Assembly (NCBI GenBank): GCA_002482765.1
Contig: DLGP01000126.1
Location: forward strand, 1 to 7,009
DNA from: Alphaproteobacteria bacterium UBA7691
GTDB lineage: Bacteria > Pseudomonadota > Alphaproteobacteria > Ferrovibrionales > Ferrovibrionaceae
Reading direction: 5' to 3'
Length of the DNA stretch: 7,009 bases
Below, one piece after another: positions 5,739 to 7,009 of the stretch. How positions within the stretch are numbered: position 1 is the first letter of the stretch; each line of letters begins with the position of its first letter. Below the pieces are notes generated by a model, which saw only the letters and a program-made list of their open reading frames with translations, did no database searches and was not told the DNA's origin. The position numbers were made by a program, and so were the translations under genes.

Positions 5739-6878
5739 ATGGTGACGCTGGATAGTGAAATTGAGGCCATCCTGTTTGATGGCAAAAGTGCTGCGCCGCA
5801 TGTTGTGCGGATAATGCTGGCCGGTGATGCCTTGCTGCTGCTGGATGCTGCCAGCGGCGCCGAGCGGGCGCGCTGGCCCTGTGCCGCGATCCGCCTGGTG
5901 GATGGCCGGATCAAGCCTGAAAACACAGCGCCGTTTCGGCTTGGCCTGCTTGAACCCGGTCAGGCAACATTAACACCGGCCCGGCTGCGCCTGCCAGCGG
6001 AGGCTTTGCCTTTCATTTTGGCCGCCGTGCCGGCATTGCGGGCGCGTCGGCAGAAAGTGTCGGCCATGCTGAAGGCGCAGCGTTATCTGCTGGCTGCTGT
6101 GCTGGGTGTGATGCTGCTGGTGATCGGCTTTTTTGCCGCTGTGCCGCTGCTGGCCAATGCGGCGGCGCAGGTGGTGCCGGCCAGTTGGGAGGTCAAGCTG
6201 GGCGAACGCCTGGCGCCGGCCGCCATCCAATGGCTGACGCGCGGCGCGGGCGGTGTCTGCGCTCATCCCGATGGCAAAGCCGCCTTGCAGAATCTGGTAT
6301 TGCGCCTGGAAGCCGTGCCGCCGGTTTTGCGTATGCCGATCAAGGTGGTGGTGGTGCCGTCGCCGGTGCTGAATGCCTTTGCCCTGCCGGGCGGTCAGAT
6401 CCTGCTCACCAGCGAATTGCTGAAAAAAGTCTATAACGAACAGGCCCTGGCCGGCATCCTGGCGCATGAAATGGGCCATGTTGGCGCAAGGCATAATGTG
6501 GCCGGCTTTTTGCGTTCCAGCGCCTATGGCGTGATGCTGGGCCTGCTGCTGGGTGATGTGGTCACCGGCATCGGGCTGGTGGGTGGCTTTCAGTATCTGC
6601 TGGATATGGCCTTCACCCGCGAATTTGAGGCCGAGGCAGATGAGGCGGCCTTGCAGCGCCTGCTGGCAGCCGGCTTTGATCCGGCCCAGGTGGCGGGTTT
6701 CTTTGATCTTTTGGCGGCGCGCGAAGCCGGCAAGGGGATACCGGAATTGCTCAGCAGCCATCCCGGCAGCGAAGGCCGGGCGGAATATTTCCGCCGCCAT
6801 CAGCGCGGCATCATCCCGCTATTGCCGGGCGATTGGCTGGCTATCAAAGGGATATGTCAGACTGTCTCGCTGAAATGA
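5739..6878 (+). CDS. Membrane-anchored M48 family zinc metallopeptidase
   Basis: This is a predicted envelope protease of 379 residues. An N-terminal domain (about 5-85) with DGKSAAPHVVRI and RWPCAAIRLVDG resembles the small domain in front of many bacterial M48 peptidases (DUF7092-like, from memory). A basic stretch (101-115) precedes one clear membrane span (116-138), implying the catalytic part faces the periplasm. The zinc site is complete: HEMGH (243-247) gives two His ligands and the general-base Glu244, and RxxExEAD (294-301) gives the third ligand, probably Glu297. His341 in SSHPGSEGR matches the conserved downstream His of BepA/LoiP-type enzymes. A Gly-rich hydrophobic segment (262-290) is usual in M48 and need not cross the membrane. 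The ATG follows the DUF898 stop by 2 nt with no clear Shine-Dalgarno, so translation is likely coupled. No TPR repeats follow, unlike BepA. Confidence 0.93.
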   Translation: MVTLDSEIEAILFDGKSAAPHVVRIMLAGDALLLLDAASGAERARWPCAAIRLVDGRIKPENTAPFRLGLLEPGQATLTPARLRLPAEALPFILAAVPALRARRQKVSAMLKAQRYLLAAVLGVMLLVIGFFAAVPLLANAAAQVVPASWEVKLGERLAPAAIQWLTRGAGGVCAHPDGKAALQNLVLRLEAVPPVLRMPIKVVVVPSPVLNAFALPGGQILLTSELLKKVYNEQALAGILAHEMGHVGARHNVAGFLRSSAYGVMLGLLLGDVVTGIGLVGGFQYLLDMAFTREFEAEADEAALQRLLAAGFDPAQVAGFFDLLAAREAGKGIPELLSSHPGSEGRAEYFRRHQRGIIPLLPGDWLAIKGICQTVSLK

Positions 6879-6908
6879 AAACGGCCCCCGCCGGTTGGGC
6901 GAGGGCCG
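6872..6908 (-). terminator. Intrinsic terminator of pgk, overlapping the end of the peptidase gene
   Basis: CGGCCC (6882-6887) pairs with GGGCCG (6903-6908), extended inward by CGCC (6889-6892) with GGCG (6898-6901) across one C/A mismatch, with a 5-nt loop. On the minus strand the stem is followed by TTTTCATTT, so the poly-U side serves the leftward pgk gene, whose stop is 25 nt away. The A-rich plus-strand lead-in holds the last codons and stop of the M48 gene. On the plus strand no T-tract follows, so it is weak at best in that direction. Confidence 0.75.
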
Positions 6909-6932
6909 CTGAAGTGGAAAATACCTGACCGC

Positions 6933-7009
6933 TCAGGCGGCGGCGGAGAGCGCCGCCACGCCGGGTAGTTCCTTGCCTTCCAGCCATTCCAGGAAGGCGC
7001 CGCCGGCGG
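6933..7009 (-). CDS. pgk: Phosphoglycerate kinase, C-terminal end only
   Basis: The last 24 codons and a TGA stop (6933-6935) are visible; the rest lies beyond the right edge. The peptide reads AGGAFLEWLEGKELPGVAAL followed by SAAA. The GGAFLEWLEGK-LPGVAAL pattern is the near-invariant C-terminus of bacterial phosphoglycerate kinase, where the Gly-rich turn belongs to the nucleotide-binding domain. The enzyme transfers phosphate from 1,3-bisphosphoglycerate to ADP in glycolysis, or the reverse in gluconeogenesis and the Calvin cycle. Only the tail is seen, but the motif is specific. It converges on the M48 gene and ends in its own terminator. Confidence 0.9.
   Translation of the reverse strand, partial: AGGAFLEWLEGKELPGVAALSAAA

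Overview
The window is GC-rich chromosomal DNA that looks alphaproteobacterial, most like the Rhodospirillales and relatives; I cannot fix the genus. The evidence is a cysteine-free ribosomal protein L31 of the alphaproteobacterial type, an hsp20 gene with a CTTGAAA-type heat-shock promoter and a ROSE-like RNA thermometer leader, and an MsbA-related ABC exporter of a kind common in that class. I see no insertion sequence, tRNA, rRNA, CRISPR array or phage gene.

Layout. On the left, an exporter half-transporter reads leftward and runs off the edge (1-1514), so its Walker B end is missing. A 159-bp intergenic region with a strikingly AT-rich core follows. It holds three copies of the heptamer TTCATTG/CAATGAA and a perfect TATAAT, and separates the exporter from a rightward lipoprotein with a trypsin-like (HtrA-type, PDZ-less) protease domain (1674-3092). 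Next come rpmE (L31, 3234-3461) with its own promoter, leader hairpin and terminator, and an unrecognised 88-residue protein (3572-3838). hsp20 (3981-4442) has a heat-shock promoter and thermometer upstream and a textbook terminator downstream. A tight two-gene unit then encodes a DUF898/YjgN-type multi-pass membrane protein (4555-5736) and a membrane-anchored M48 zinc metallopeptidase (5739-6878). At the right edge, the last 24 codons of phosphoglycerate kinase read leftward (6933-7009), with a terminator that overlaps the tail of the peptidase gene.

Theme. Several genes concern the envelope or protein quality control: a lipoprotein serine protease, a small heat-shock chaperone, an M48 peptidase paired with a membrane protein, and an exporter. 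They lie beside two housekeeping genes, rpmE and pgk. Only the DUF898-M48 pair looks like a true operon; the others have their own signals. I found no clear new multi-gene defence or biosynthetic system. The most informative non-coding elements are the hsp20 thermometer leader, the AT-rich divergent operator region and the rpmE leader hairpin.
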